From positions 26,131,001-26,195,000 of the forward strand of contig NC_089042.1 in assembly GCF_034140825.1 (NCBI RefSeq): a stretch of 64,000 nt of DNA, given 5' to 3'. Origin of the DNA: Oryza sativa Japonica Group. Its lineage: Eukaryota > Streptophyta > Magnoliopsida > Poales > Poaceae. Of this stretch, positions 11,141 to 21,131 are shown one piece after another (within the stretch, counting starts at the first letter, position 1; each line of letters opens with the position of its first letter). A model generated the notes under the pieces. The model made no database searches. It was not told where the DNA came from and saw only the letters and a program-made list of their open reading frames with translations. A program made the position numbers and the translations under genes.

Positions 11141-11414
11141 GGGCCTATTTGGATTGCTACCAAAAACATGCCCTACCAATATTTTGGTAATTTGAATAGT
11201 ACTTGTGTTTGATTTCGATTGAAGTCTATTCATTGGTAATACGTAATCTAGATTTGAGATTATGTAGAACATTCTTCACTACAATTTTACATTTTGGCAG
11301 CAAACCAAATATGATCAAATGCAATTTTACCTTACCAAATATTTGGTAGTGCCAAAACTTGCTTATATTTTGGCACTAACAAAATGTTTGTACGGTAACA
11401 TTCCAAATAGGCCC
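11141..11414. mobile_element. Tourist-like MITE nested in the MULE
   Basis: Ends GGGCCTATTTGGA and TTCCAAATAGGCCC are inverse repeats, flanked by TAA at 11138-11140 and 11415-11417, the PIF/Harbinger-type duplication. 274 bp, non-coding, full of TTTGGTA/TACCAAA subrepeats. Confidence 0.85.
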
Positions 11415-11529
11415 TAAAAAATAATAAAATTGTATTTTACCAGTCTTGGAGATTTTAATCTTGTATAGTTTTCAATATAAAAAGATTTGATAACTATTGA
11501 TATTTATACAAAAATATAAAGCACAGTAT

Positions 11530-11848
11530 AAAATCGCCCTCCCCTAGGGCGGCAAGGGGGCCGCCTGCAAAATTCCAGGCCCCCCGCCGCCCATTTGCAG
11601 GCGGCCCCCCGCATAGTACAAAATCGCCCTAGCAGAGGTCGGCAAGGGGGCCGCCTGCAAATTTCGTTGACGGCCGTCGCCCGAGAGCGAACGGCCGTCT
11701 GCCACGTCACTTTCGCCGCCCTCTGGGATGGCGATTTTTAAAAATCGCCCTCCCAGAGGGCGGTAGGCAACCACTTCTGTCAATTTTCAAAATGAAAAAT
11801 TATTTTTGTAAAACTTTTAATAAAAAAAATTAAAAATAAAAAAAATTC
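11530..11848 (-). repeat. MULE right terminal inverted repeat
   Basis: Inverse of 2692-3012 with few differences. It contains the better-preserved palindrome (CGCCCTCTGGGATGGCG, A/T centre, CGCCCTCCCAGAGGGCG, about 11717-11762). Ends ...AAAAATTC followed by the 10-bp target duplication. Confidence 0.9.
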
Positions 11849-11858
11849 GCGTGATCGG

Positions 11859-12749
11859 CAGGGGGTCTAATGCGCCACTAACCTCACGATTAGTAATTGT
11901 GTAATTAATGATAAAACTGAGAAACTAATTGATAATCGTGTACATATTTTCCTTTAATCTATACGGTCATATTGTAACAAAAGAGAAAAAATATTCTCAT
12001 ACTGTTATATTCACGCCGTTTCATATTATAAGTTGTTTTGACTTTTTTTCTAGTTAAGATTTGTTAAACCCGAACAAATTCACATGAAAAAAATAGTAAC
12101 ACTTAAAATATTAAATTATTTTTAAAAAATCTAATATTAAATATATTTTGATAATATATTTGTTTTGTGTTAAAAATGTTATTATGTTTTTATATAAATT
12201 TGGTTAAATTTAAATAAATTTGATTAGAAAAAAATCAAAACGACTTATAATATAAAATGGAAGGAATACATTCCAAGTCACAACAAAATGGGAAGAAATG
12301 ATTGACATGGAAATTGAATGATTGCCACGAACAAGTATCGCAAGCACTACAGATTAACAGAAGCCGCAGAGGCAGATTAGAGACGGAAACATACATTGGT
12401 AGGAAGTCACAGTACTATCCACGTTTACAATTTTTTTATTCCTAAACTATCCTTATTGAATCAATGGTGCGTGTTCATCCGAGAGGGAGGTACTGGAGGT
12501 ACCTCTCAAGCACAGTAAAAGCGTTTTGTGCACTCTCTTCGGTGAAGACCTGATAGTAAAATTGAGTACCAAAAAAGAGAAGAGCGTGCCACTGATTCGC
12601 AGTTTTGCAGGCTAATAACAACTTATCAACATTTAGAACATCTAATTGACGCTATCAACCGAATAAAAGGGCGAAATGTAGAATACTCTTGCCACTAAAT
12701 ATCTTTCAGGTCTCATCTCTCAAGTCTCAAGCCGTTCTTTTATTGGTAA
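11859..12749. other. Gene-free stretch with a degenerate Stowaway-like MITE
   Basis: 12012-12272 has degenerate inverse ends (gtttcatattataagttgtttt and aaaacgacttataatataaaatgg), typical of rice Stowaway-type copies with eroded tips. The rest is AT-rich without coding character. Confidence 0.6.
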
Positions 12750-12898
12750 ATTGGAACCATGCCATTATAATTTTGCAAAGTTTAAGATATGTCATCGGTA
12801 TCTCAATGATATATAGAACCCACATGAGTCAATGACACGTGGGTCAGGATGGCATATCTTAATTTTTACAAAATTATAATGGCATAGCTCTAATTTTT
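12750..12898. mobile_element. Short palindromic MITE overlapping the 3' end of a MATH-BTB gene
   Basis: The arms (atgccattataattttgcaa and ttgtaaaattataatggcat, each about 30-40 bp) are inverse. Similar phrases recur near 58310. The right arm supplies the last codons and stop of the gene read on the minus strand at 12874. Confidence 0.7.
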
Positions 12899-13932
12899 CC
12901 TTCTTTTATCTCTTCGATAACTAAGGGAAAATTCTGTATAAGAAGAAAGTAGCCGTCGGTGACCACTACCTTCTTGAAGTTGCTCTCCGCCATGAAGAAG
13001 TCGAGGCACTTGCTCTTCAGCTCCGGGCAGCCGTGCATCTCGGCGCAGCCCAGCGTCGTCGCCACCGTCTCCACTGACACGCTCTCCCACAGCTTCTGGG
13101 CGCACATCAGCTTCAGCCCGTCCAGCGCGTACCTGTCCGCCGCCGCGAGCAAACGCTGATGATGAAGCAGATGATCGCTCGTGCTCGCCGTCGTCGACGA
13201 CGATGAGCCCTCGATGATCTGCAGAACGTCCGTGTACACGAAGTGCAGCAGAGCTCTGAACGTCGTCGGCTCGATGTCATGCAGCGTGACGCACGGCATG
13301 GTGGCCTCCGCCGTGGAGCCGAGGAGCTCCACCCTGAACACCGGCGAGCGCGCGGCGAGCACGGCCCGGTGCGCGTGGAACGTCTCACCGCCGACGGAGA
13401 AGGACACGTCCGAGCCGTCGGCGCTGCCCACCATGGCGCCGAGCTGGCCGCCCAGGTTAGAGGGCGGCACGGCTATGGCACCACCGTCGCCGAGAATTAC
13501 GAGCCCACATATGAATGTAGCCATGCCGTCGATCACATAAATCGACTCGAGATCGCTCCGTGTGATGAAGCGATGCCATCCAATGGAGCGATGCCATCCG
13601 ATGAAACGATGCCATCCAAGGAAGCGGAAGCCGGAGGATGTTCCCCTAATTACATCTATAGAGCTATTCTTTGCACAGAGTGAAGATGGTTTACCATCTT
13701 TGTTCATCAAGAAGACCTCAAAGATAACATTGATCTTGGGGTCGATCTCAGTAAGCAGCAGGAAGACAGCGATGTACTCACCATTACGGCCCTCACATCC
13801 ACGCGGGAATAACAAAATCGTCGCATTGTGCTCCCCGGCCGAGATTCTTATTCCGGGCAAGCACTCGCCGATGGCAAGCTTCTGGGTTTCGAGGTAATCA
13901 AGTTTGTACTCGATGAAACTAGAGGCCAGCAT
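12874..13932 (-). CDS. MATH-BTB protein with tripled GWHR motif
   Basis: Likely a CUL3 adaptor. Start [13 protein letters not shown] at 13932 aligns with paralogues; an in-frame ATG at 13953 would add MEYTAAS. Counting from 13953: MATH about 13-152, linker [14 protein letters not shown] from [15 protein letters not shown] (181) through HFVYTD (237-242), then a BACK-like tail to 350. The tail has the conserved CAQKLWE and [12 protein letters not shown]. Residues 113-130 read [18 protein letters not shown], an 18-bp unit in three copies (13564-13617); paralogues have one. The last residues EGKIRAMPL come from a MITE, not from the ancestral gene end. A CACTA element begins 16 bp upstream of the 13953 ATG, so transcription may be altered. 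The frame is intact. Confidence 0.85.
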   Translation of the reverse strand: MLASSFIEYKLDYLETQKLAIGECLPGIRISAGEHNATILLFPRGCEGRNGEYIAVFLLLTEIDPKINVIFEVFLMNKDGKPSSLCAKNSSIDVIRGTSSGFRFLGWHRFIGWHRSIGWHRFITRSDLESIYVIDGMATFICGLVILGDGGAIAVPPSNLGGQLGAMVGSADGSDVSFSVGGETFHAHRAVLAARSPVFRVELLGSTAEATMPCVTLHDIEPTTFRALLHFVYTDVLQIIEGSSSSTTASTSDHLLHHQRLLAAADRYALDGLKLMCAQKLWESVSVETVATTLGCAEMHGCPELKSKCLDFFMAESNFKKVVVTDGYFLLIQNFPLVIEEIKEGKIRAMPL

Positions 13933-13996
13933 GCTTGCTGCCGTGTACTCCATATTTGTTGTATGGGGGCACTGGTGGAGAAACCCTTTGTAGTCC

Positions 13997-14216
13997 CGGT
14001 TCGTAACCCCCCTTTAGTCCCGGTTTCCAAACCGGGAGTACCAATCCGGGACTAAAGATCGCTATCTTTAGTCCCGGGTGAAATAACCGGGAGTAAAGAT
14101 CGATCTTTAGTCCCGGTTGGTAACACCAACCGGGACTAAAGATGGCTCAGCCACGTGGCCGGCTGAGCCATCTTTAGTCCCGGTTGGTGTTACCAATCGG
14201 GACTAAAGATCGAGCT
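13997..14216. repeat. Left subterminal array of the CACTA element
   Basis: Repeated inverse units of CTTTAGTCCCGGTTGGT and ACCAACCGGGACTAAAG with short spacers, able to form several hairpins. In En/Spm such subterminal motifs are the binding sites of the TNPA-type protein; that role is inferred here. Confidence 0.85.
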
Positions 14217-14249
14217 GACCTTTTTTTTTTTCATGGCCCTGTTGCTGCA

Positions 14250-14250
14250 T

Positions 14251-14294
<44 letters not shown>

Positions 14295-14450
14295 ATGCAT
14301 ATATATGTTTCAATACATATATATGCATACATATATATATGTATATATATATTATATTATATTATATGTATATACATGCATAATATATATGTATTTATAC
14401 ATATATATGTTATGCGAATGCATATGTATATAGATATATATATGACCAAA
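14250..14450. repeat. (TA)n and ATATGTAT low-complexity tract in the CACTA element
   Basis: Starts with a long TA run flanked by ggttta and taaacc (a hairpin), followed by degenerate tatatgcatacatata. Open frames here (IYIYIY) are artefacts. Confidence 0.85.
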
Positions 14451-14540
14451 ATATATTTACATTATAGAAAATGTGTACACATGCATATAGAAACATATGT
14501 AGTCATGTATTAATTACAATCCATTATATGTCCTAGCTAG

Positions 14541-17500
14541 CTACGATTTTGACGTAGTAGTACTCGCTGCTAGCTCAGAAGCTAAGGACCGGTGAATTGT
14601 GTTTCCGTCGTAGTAGAATTCACCCTTGGGATCAAGGATTTCTTCGTTGATGAATCCCATGAGTTGTTCTTGAACCGCCGCGATAAATTCCTTGTGTGTG
14701 GTCAGGTTATCCCTCATGCGAATAAACTATATGAATGTATGAAATTGATTAGTAATTAAACAAGAAATCACTACGTAATGAAATTTTGAATTTATTTGTA
14801 CGTACATCGAGCTCTCTTGTGGTGATGATTTGGTCTGCAAGGCAGTGGCAATACTCGCACACGTAATAGCCGCACAAGTTAGTTCCCTGCTTTTGCTTTG
14901 CGCACTACAAATAAATGACAAACAACGAGAGATCTAATTAATATACACTTGTATGTATTTGAATCGGAGAAATATAAATGTAGAGCATGTGTACTCACAG
15001 AAAATTTGAACTTCCGCCTAAGTCTTTCTCTCCATTTGCCGCGGACCAAATGACGGAACCGATACCAAGCCCTACATGGAGTTTAAAGCTATGATTCGTA
15101 GTAGCAATTAACATAACAAGATTTTCTTAATTAACAAAGGAACTTATGACGGTACCTGTCTATAAGTTCGAAAACCTTGTCAAACGTAGACTCTTTTTTA
15201 TCCATTGAGTCATATACGTTGACGGTGCAGGCCTCCAGGTCGATGAGTAAAAGCACCCAGTGGAATCTGCAATGTGCGTGGGATGCATTACATATGAAAC
15301 ACTTAGCAAGTTCGTACGGGAATGAAATTTGGTATGTAGGAAGACAGTAAAATTAAACTAACTCTATGTTGTATGGCAACAGTATGAACGTCTTGTAATG
15401 CTGCGCCTTCAGGAGATGGACGAGATTGTCCTCTGTTTCTTGTGGATATTGGTCGAGCATTGCGACGTTTACTTTTCGAGGGTCGATGAATCCAGTATCG
15501 AAAACCCTCCGCCGTCGGGCCCTTTGAATCTCCATTCTACAATGATAAAAGGGAGTATATTATTTTCTATAGTCTACTTATATACAAGGACCTAATTAAT
15601 TAAAGGAGGTGTATAGTAAGAAATCTAACTGAACGATATACTTACAAAATCCAGCAACTCATAATAGAGACGTCGAGGGCGTCCAGCTGGTATAGTTCGT
15701 AGATTCCCCTGAAATTGTTCCAGAGAATGTCATCTCCTTGCAAGAAGTCCGTGTCCCTGATCCTCGCTCCGATCATCTCTCTACCGGTGGCGCTCATCTC
15801 CATGTACAGCTGATGGAACTTGTACATTTATGTGGGTAGGGACTGCAGCAGCTCAGGCTTGACAAGCGGTTTACCGAGTTCGTACATGTATTTCACTTCC
15901 GCCTTTTCGATTGGTGCGACTCCTAGCAATTGATCCGTAGTTAGACCGGTGTCAGTAATAAATTGTTCTATCATCATTTCTTTACCGGTCACCAACGGCT
16001 CGATCTCCTGGTTTGGTTGCTCTCCAAGCTGAGGGACTGGTTTGGACTTTCCAGAAGATGCTTTCTTCAGCGTTCGCTCATAGTCCGATAGCTTGATGGC
16101 CTCCTTGACAGATGCAGACATACCCCTGAAGAAGTTCCTGACACTGGGGGTCTATAGGAATCTTCTTTTCTGGACTTCGAGGCTTGAATTGTCTCTTGAC
16201 TTCTGATGCAACGTAAGCGTCAAGCTCCTCTTGCGTGCAATCGTACCCCGGGTCCTTGTTCTTGGCGGCGTCAACTTTCGCCTTCTTCGTTGCCCTTGTG
16301 TGGGCAGGCGGTGGAGCTGGGGGGGCCCTTGACTTTGAAGGTGCCGGAAGAGGAGCTTGCGGGGGAGTAGGTGTAGGAGCACGAGGAGGAGTCGGTGCAG
16401 GATCCTGAGGAGGAGTAGATGCTGGAGCCTGAGGTGGAGACGGTGCTGGCGGAGCATGAGGAGGAGACGGTGCAGGATCCTGAGGAGGAGATGGCGGAGC
16501 CGGAGGAGATGGTGCACGAGACGCCGCTTGTCGCCCAGGGAGGATGATGTACCGCCTGCGCCATAGAATAATGGCATGGCATGTGTCTCGTAGATGCGTC
16601 TCACCGTCTCCTCCAGGGTAATCCAGCTCGAGGTCCTCGTACGCGCCTTCGACCAACTCAACTTCGACCTTCGAGTATCCTGCTGGAATCGGCCTGCAGT
16701 GGTAAGTACCTGAAGGGTCCGTTGGGATGGCCATGCCCGACGCCACCTTCATGTTGTGAGAGATTATTTATTAGTAATCAACATATATAAGCAGCAACTA
16801 GCGGAATGGCTAAATCTTACCTTTATTGATAAGTTCTTGAAAGGAATATGCAGCTCACATGGTGTCCGCTGAGTGATGTCATCAACGGGACAGGTCGATT
16901 CGTCTTGTGTTTGCATGGCGTCCATGCTCTGTGATCCTACCTGCCCCGTTGAGGCGCAGCTGCTATGGTTTCCTGACGGGCTCACCATTGCAGGAGGAAT
17001 GGTCGGCTGGGGATCATGGGACCGATGTGCGGCCATGCGTTCATCAACCTTCCTTGCCACCTCCTCTTGCATGTTGAGTTCGTAGCTCGATACCCGGAAC
17101 TCTAGGTCTGCAATCTTCGCCTCGGTATCTCTCTTGCTCCACATCCGACTCCTGTACGTGTGGATGTCCTCCTTGAAACCAATCTTCCAAGGAATCACCC
17201 CTTTCCCTCGTGTTCATCCTGGATGCTCTGGAGTCTGCAGGGCGAGTGTCAGCTCGTCCCTATCTCTGTCTGGTCGGAACGTGCCCTGAGAGGAGGCTTC
17301 CACTGCATCTGTTAGTCGTCGCGCAGCCTCTCGTATCTGATCGCCGAAGACCAGTGAGCCATCAGCTGGGTTGAGCGTTCCACCGTGAGCATAGTACCAG
17401 AACTTCGATCGTTCCGGCCAATTGGCTGTTGCCGGTTCGATACCCCTCTCAATCAAGCTAGCCTCCATCTACTCCCACTTCGGCATCGCGACGCTATAGC

Positions 17501-18254
17501 CTCCTGACCCCAAGTGGTGATGGTACTTCTTCTTGGCGGCATTTTCTTTGTTTCTTTCCATCATCGCCTGCCCTTGTTCACCTGTCTTATATGCAACGAA
17601 CTCGTCCCAGTGATCCCTTAGCTTTGGGAATGTGTCGAAGTTCGGTGTCTGCCCCTTCAGTATATACTTCTGGTACAGATCTCCCTTGAAGCTCTGAAAC
17701 TGTTCTGCCATTTTCTTCAGAGTCCACCTTTTCACTTTGTCCTCTGTACCCGCAGGAAGGGTGAATGTCTCGAGCATTGTGGTCCACAGCATCTCTTTCT
17801 CCGAATCTGGGACAAAGCTCTCATGATCTCCGCGTGCCCTTGTTCTTCGCCAGTACACCGTACTGACAGGCACGTTATCCAGCACAACCTAACCGTTGTG
17901 ACGTACATAGTTCTTGGCGGCTTCGGCCGGGGCACTAGGACGTCCATCTTCTTCCACTTCCGTTATGATGTGCCGACCCTCAAGCTTCTTCGCTGCACCT
18001 CGTTGCCCGCGTGCCCTCTTTTGTCCAACGGAGGGTTGACTACCACTAGCCTCCTCCTCCTGGTTCCCCTCCACATCCTTTTCCACGTGCCCCTGCTGGT
18101 TCCCCTCCGCATCCCTCTCCACGTTCCCTTCCTCGTTCAAGTACTGGTTTGGATCCTCGTTCCCCTCTTCTTCATTCCAGTACTGGCTGCTTCCCTCCGC
18201 GATTGTATCGTACAATATCTGTTCCTCATCGCGGTCAGCCATCTGTTGATACAA
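14541..18254 (-). pseudogene. CACTA accessory gene: transposase-24-like region fused to Ulp1 (C48) protease
   Basis: A multi-exon minus-strand gene. N-terminal part: an acidic leader after MADRDEEQ, then a Ptta/En/Spm transposase region (YWRRTRARGD, WTLKKMAEQFQSFKGDLY, NFDTFPKLRDHWDEF), a coiled-coil stretch (AKIADLEFRVSSYELNMQEE), and a Pro-rich region with repeated PPQAPxPxP. C-terminal part: a Ulp1-like protease with the triad visible as FHWVLLLIDLEA (His), VYDSMD (Asp), and KQKQGTNLCGYYVCEY (Gln and Cys), ending ASTTTSKS* at 14541. Breaks: in-frame stops near 17889, 17469, 17215 and 15832 and a one-base frameshift near 16150. Ulp1 domains process SUMO in host cells, and their capture by plant DNA transposons is known. 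The protease exons themselves remain well conserved. Confidence 0.75.
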
Positions 18255-18429
18255 GAAACATCTGCTAAGTCACGAGACATTTATGTTTTAACAATCTAAG
18301 TCATATATGCTAAGTGTAAATGTCGTACATTAGAACCCTACACAACCTTACGTGCTAAGTCTAATTACAAATCGTGATATAAGCTAAGTCTAGGTGACGT
18401 ATATTATACAACCCTAGCTAGTAAATAAT

Positions 18430-18850
18430 TATATACTAAGTCTAATTACAAATAAAATAATCTTATATTAAAACTCAAATAATATTACATGCTAAGACTA
18501 AAATAGTCATATATATGCTAAGTGTTTCGTGCGTATATGCTAAGTCTAATTAAGACTACAATAGTCAATTGCTACTTGTCGCACCAATTCCGTAGTCAAT
18601 AATTACATACTAAGTCTAATTACAAATAAAGTAATATTATATTAAAACTCAAATAATATTACATGCTAAGACTAAAATAGTCATGTATGCTAAGTGTTTC
18701 GTGCGTATATGCTAAGTCTAATTAAGACTACAATAGTCAATTGCTAGGAGTCGCACCAATTCCGTAGTCAATAATGTCATACTAAGTCTAATTTGCAATA
18801 AAATAATCTTATATTAAAACTCAAATAATATTAGAACACTACACAATCTT
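18430..18850. repeat. About 173-bp tandem repeat, 2.4 copies, inside the CACTA element
   Basis: The phrase aaactcaaataatatta recurs at 18471, 18645 and 18817. Units also share gctaagtgtttcgtgcgtat and caccaattccgtagtcaata. It lies in the 5' intron or leader of the Ulp1-type gene. No coding role. Confidence 0.85.
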
Positions 18851-19045
18851 ATATGATAAGTCTAATTACAGGTCTAATAATCTTAATTAATTGCATTACA
18901 AATATAACAATCATTTATATTATTACGTCACTTGCCTGCTCCAATTCCTTCTAGGGCTAGCTCTTCCACTCAGGCTTGACGGACGACTCCGACAATACGT
19001 CTTTTCTGCAAGATACAAAAAGATGTATTAGGATAAATGCGAAGT

Positions 19046-19148
<103 letters not shown>

Positions 19149-19159
19149 CATTTCACGTT

Positions 19160-19700
19160 AACGTTCGTCCTCGTTCGTTCGCTCGTTCTCATTCATGTTC
19201 GTTCGCTTGTTCTCATTCACGTTCGTTCCCTCGTTCTCGCTTGTCTTCGTTCGATCGTTCTCGTTCTCGCTCTCGTTCGTTCGATCGTTCTCGTTCTCGT
19301 TCACGTTCTCGCGGCAACGTACGTTGACGTGTTCGTTCTCGCTCTCGTTCGTTCGATCGTTCTCGTTCTCGTTCACGTTGTCGCGGCAACGTACGTTGAC
19401 GTGTTCGTTCTCGCTCTCGTTTGTTCGATCGTTCTCGTTCGTTAACGGCGGTGTGGCGGCATCGGGGCGGCGGTTGGCGCGGCGGCGTGGCGGCGGCGGC
19501 GGCGGCGTGGCGACGGCGGTGGTGGCGTGGCGTTGCGGGGCCGTGGCGGCGGCGGCGTGGCGTGGCGTGGCGGCGGCGGCGTGGCGTTGGCATGCGGCGG
19601 CGGCGTTGCGCAGCGGCGAAGGCGGCGGCGTGGCGCGTCGTCGTCGTGGCGTGGCGTCTCGTGGCGGGCGGCGCGACGGAGAGAGATCGAGATCGGAGAG
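19160..19700. repeat. CGTTCT-type and GGCGGC-type low-complexity tract with a 72-bp repeat
   Basis: 19160-19440 is built from tcgttctcgttc-like hexamers. A 72-bp unit carrying gcggcaacgtacgttgacgtg recurs at 19311 and 19383. 19440-19700 is a ggcggcgtggc run. It lies just downstream of the TATA box at 19932 on the minus strand, so it may be the leader of the Ulp1-type gene. The long Arg/Ser-rich open frames in all six frames reflect composition only. Confidence 0.8.
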
Positions 19701-19931
19701 ATCGAGATGCATGAAGGGAGATCTGGCGGCGGCGGCTCTCACCCCAGAGATGCGGCGGCAGCGGAGGAGGTGGAGGCGGCGGCGAGGACGACGAGCTCGA
19801 GACGACGGCGAGATACGGCGGCATCGGCGCGGGGATTTGCCCTAGGCAGTGGCGGCGAAGGAGAGAGGCCGAGAGAGATCGATCGGCCGAAAACGTCTAA
19901 GTGTTGGTGAAGAAGACGAGGGCGCACCGGG

Positions 19932-19941
19932 AATATATATA
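19932..19941 (-). promoter_or_regulatory. TATA box for the internal CACTA gene
   Basis: On the minus strand TATATATATT follows directly after the internal CTTTAGTCCCGG array and precedes a CT-rich stretch (ctcgtcttcttcacc). The same order (array, TATA, tcttcttcc) holds for the TNPD promoter at 24972. Confidence 0.55.
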
Positions 19942-19948
19942 CCCCCGG

Positions 19949-20275
19949 ATCTTTACGCCCGGTTGTTCTCAACAACCGGGACTAAAGATATCTTTAGTCC
20001 CGGTTGTTGAGAACAACCGGGAGTAAAGAAAAGATCTTTACTCCCGGTTGTTGAGAACAACCGGGACTAAATCTTTAGTCCCGGTTGTAGATTTAGTCCC
20101 GGTTGTTGAGAACAACCGGGAGTAAAGAAAAGATCTTTACTCCCGGTTGTTCTCAACAACCGGGACTAAAGATATCTTTAGTCCCGGTTGTTCTCAACAA
20201 CCGGGAGTAAATATCTTTTCCCGCTATTTCGAAATTCTTTTTAAACCCGGTTAGGGTTAAGAACCGGGACTAAAG
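19949..20275. repeat. Internal palindromic array of the CACTA element
   Basis: About nine half-units of CTTTAGTCCCGGTTGTT and AACAACCGGGACTAAAG, many joined by gagaac or ctca to make near-perfect hairpins. The loop sequence (GTTGTTGAGAACAAC) differs from that of the terminal arrays (GGTTGGTAACACCAACC), and both ...GGGACTAAAG and ...GGGAGTAAAG variants occur. Confidence 0.88.
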
Positions 20276-20399
20276 ATTATAGCACTGCATATGATTTTCG
20301 CTTACATATCTGTTTATAAAATAGAAGTTAATGCATTAACATTATTTAAAGTACAAAGATTAATGACAATTACTTCGAAAAATTATTTTTGTCTGTAAT

Positions 20400-21030
20400 A
20401 AATTAAGTGGATAAATCGTAATAAGCAAATATAATTAATAAAAATTCAAATAATCATATATACTTAGCATATATATGAATGATATTATTATATTGGTAAA
20501 AACTCTAATTAAGATATGTATGTACATACTGCATGATTTAAAATTAATAAAAATTGTAATCATCATATGTACTTAGCGTAGGAATTATATTAAATTAAAT
20601 GCTAAAAACTCTAATTAACATATGTAAATGCCACATGCATGATTTAAACCTTTTAAAAATTCGAATAGTCATATATAAGTAGCATATGAAAGATAGTAAA
20701 TTAAATTGTGAAAAACTCTAATATATGAATGATAGTTTTAAAAATATATTAAATTTAATACTTTTAAAAATTCTCCAGTCAATTATAATTAGCATATGAA
20801 TGATAGTAAATTAAATGTTAAAAACTCTAATTAACATATGAAATTGCCACTTGCGTGATTTAAAACTTTTAAAAATCCTCTAGTCAATTATAATTATCAT
20901 ATGAATGCTAGTAAATTAAATGTTAAAAACTCTAATTAACATACATATGAAATTGCCACCTGTGTGATTTAAAACTTTTAAAAATTGTAAGTATCACATA
21001 TAACTAGCATATACATGATTTAAACTTGTT
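20400..21030. repeat. Degenerate 105-bp tandem repeats in the CACTA element
   Basis: ttaaatgttaaaaactctaa recurs at 20811 and 20916, with older diverged copies to the left. Units also share cttttaaaaat and gtcaattataatta. AT-rich, non-coding, between the two CACTA genes. Confidence 0.7.
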
Positions 21031-21131
21031 GAAACCTCTAATAATCGTGCGTAATTAACATATGCCATACATCAATTGATTTATATGGATAATCAATACA
21101 TCCAAAATAGTTTACATCGTGTACACAATAA

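Larger units (their letters stand above)
2692..11848 (+). mobile_element. Mutator-like element (MULE) carrying MURA, PMD and GRF-finger genes
   Basis: The ends begin with GAATTTTTTTTATTTTTAA and its inverse and extend as terminal inverted repeats of about 320 bp. The 10-bp direct repeat GCGTGATCGG flanks both ends (2682-2691 and 11849-11858), as expected for a Mutator target duplication of 9-11 bp. Inside are a full-length MURA-type transposase, a plant mobile domain gene and a triple GRF zinc-finger gene, all on the plus strand, plus a Tourist-type MITE inserted near the right end. Transposase frame open; each of the two accessory genes has one stop. The near-identical TIRs and the intact target duplication suggest a fairly young insertion. 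Confidence 0.93.

Noticed and set aside
14233-14513. Open frames of alternating Ile and Tyr
   Set aside because: Pure (TA)n and ATATGTAT low complexity.
19158-19910. Several long Arg/Ser/Ala-rich open frames on both strands
   Set aside because: Open in nearly all frames because of hexamer and GGC repeats; no domain seen.
19949-20275. Regularly spaced palindromes resembling a CRISPR array
   Set aside because: Spacers are not unique, the genome is a plant, and the same motifs mark the ends of the surrounding CACTA element.
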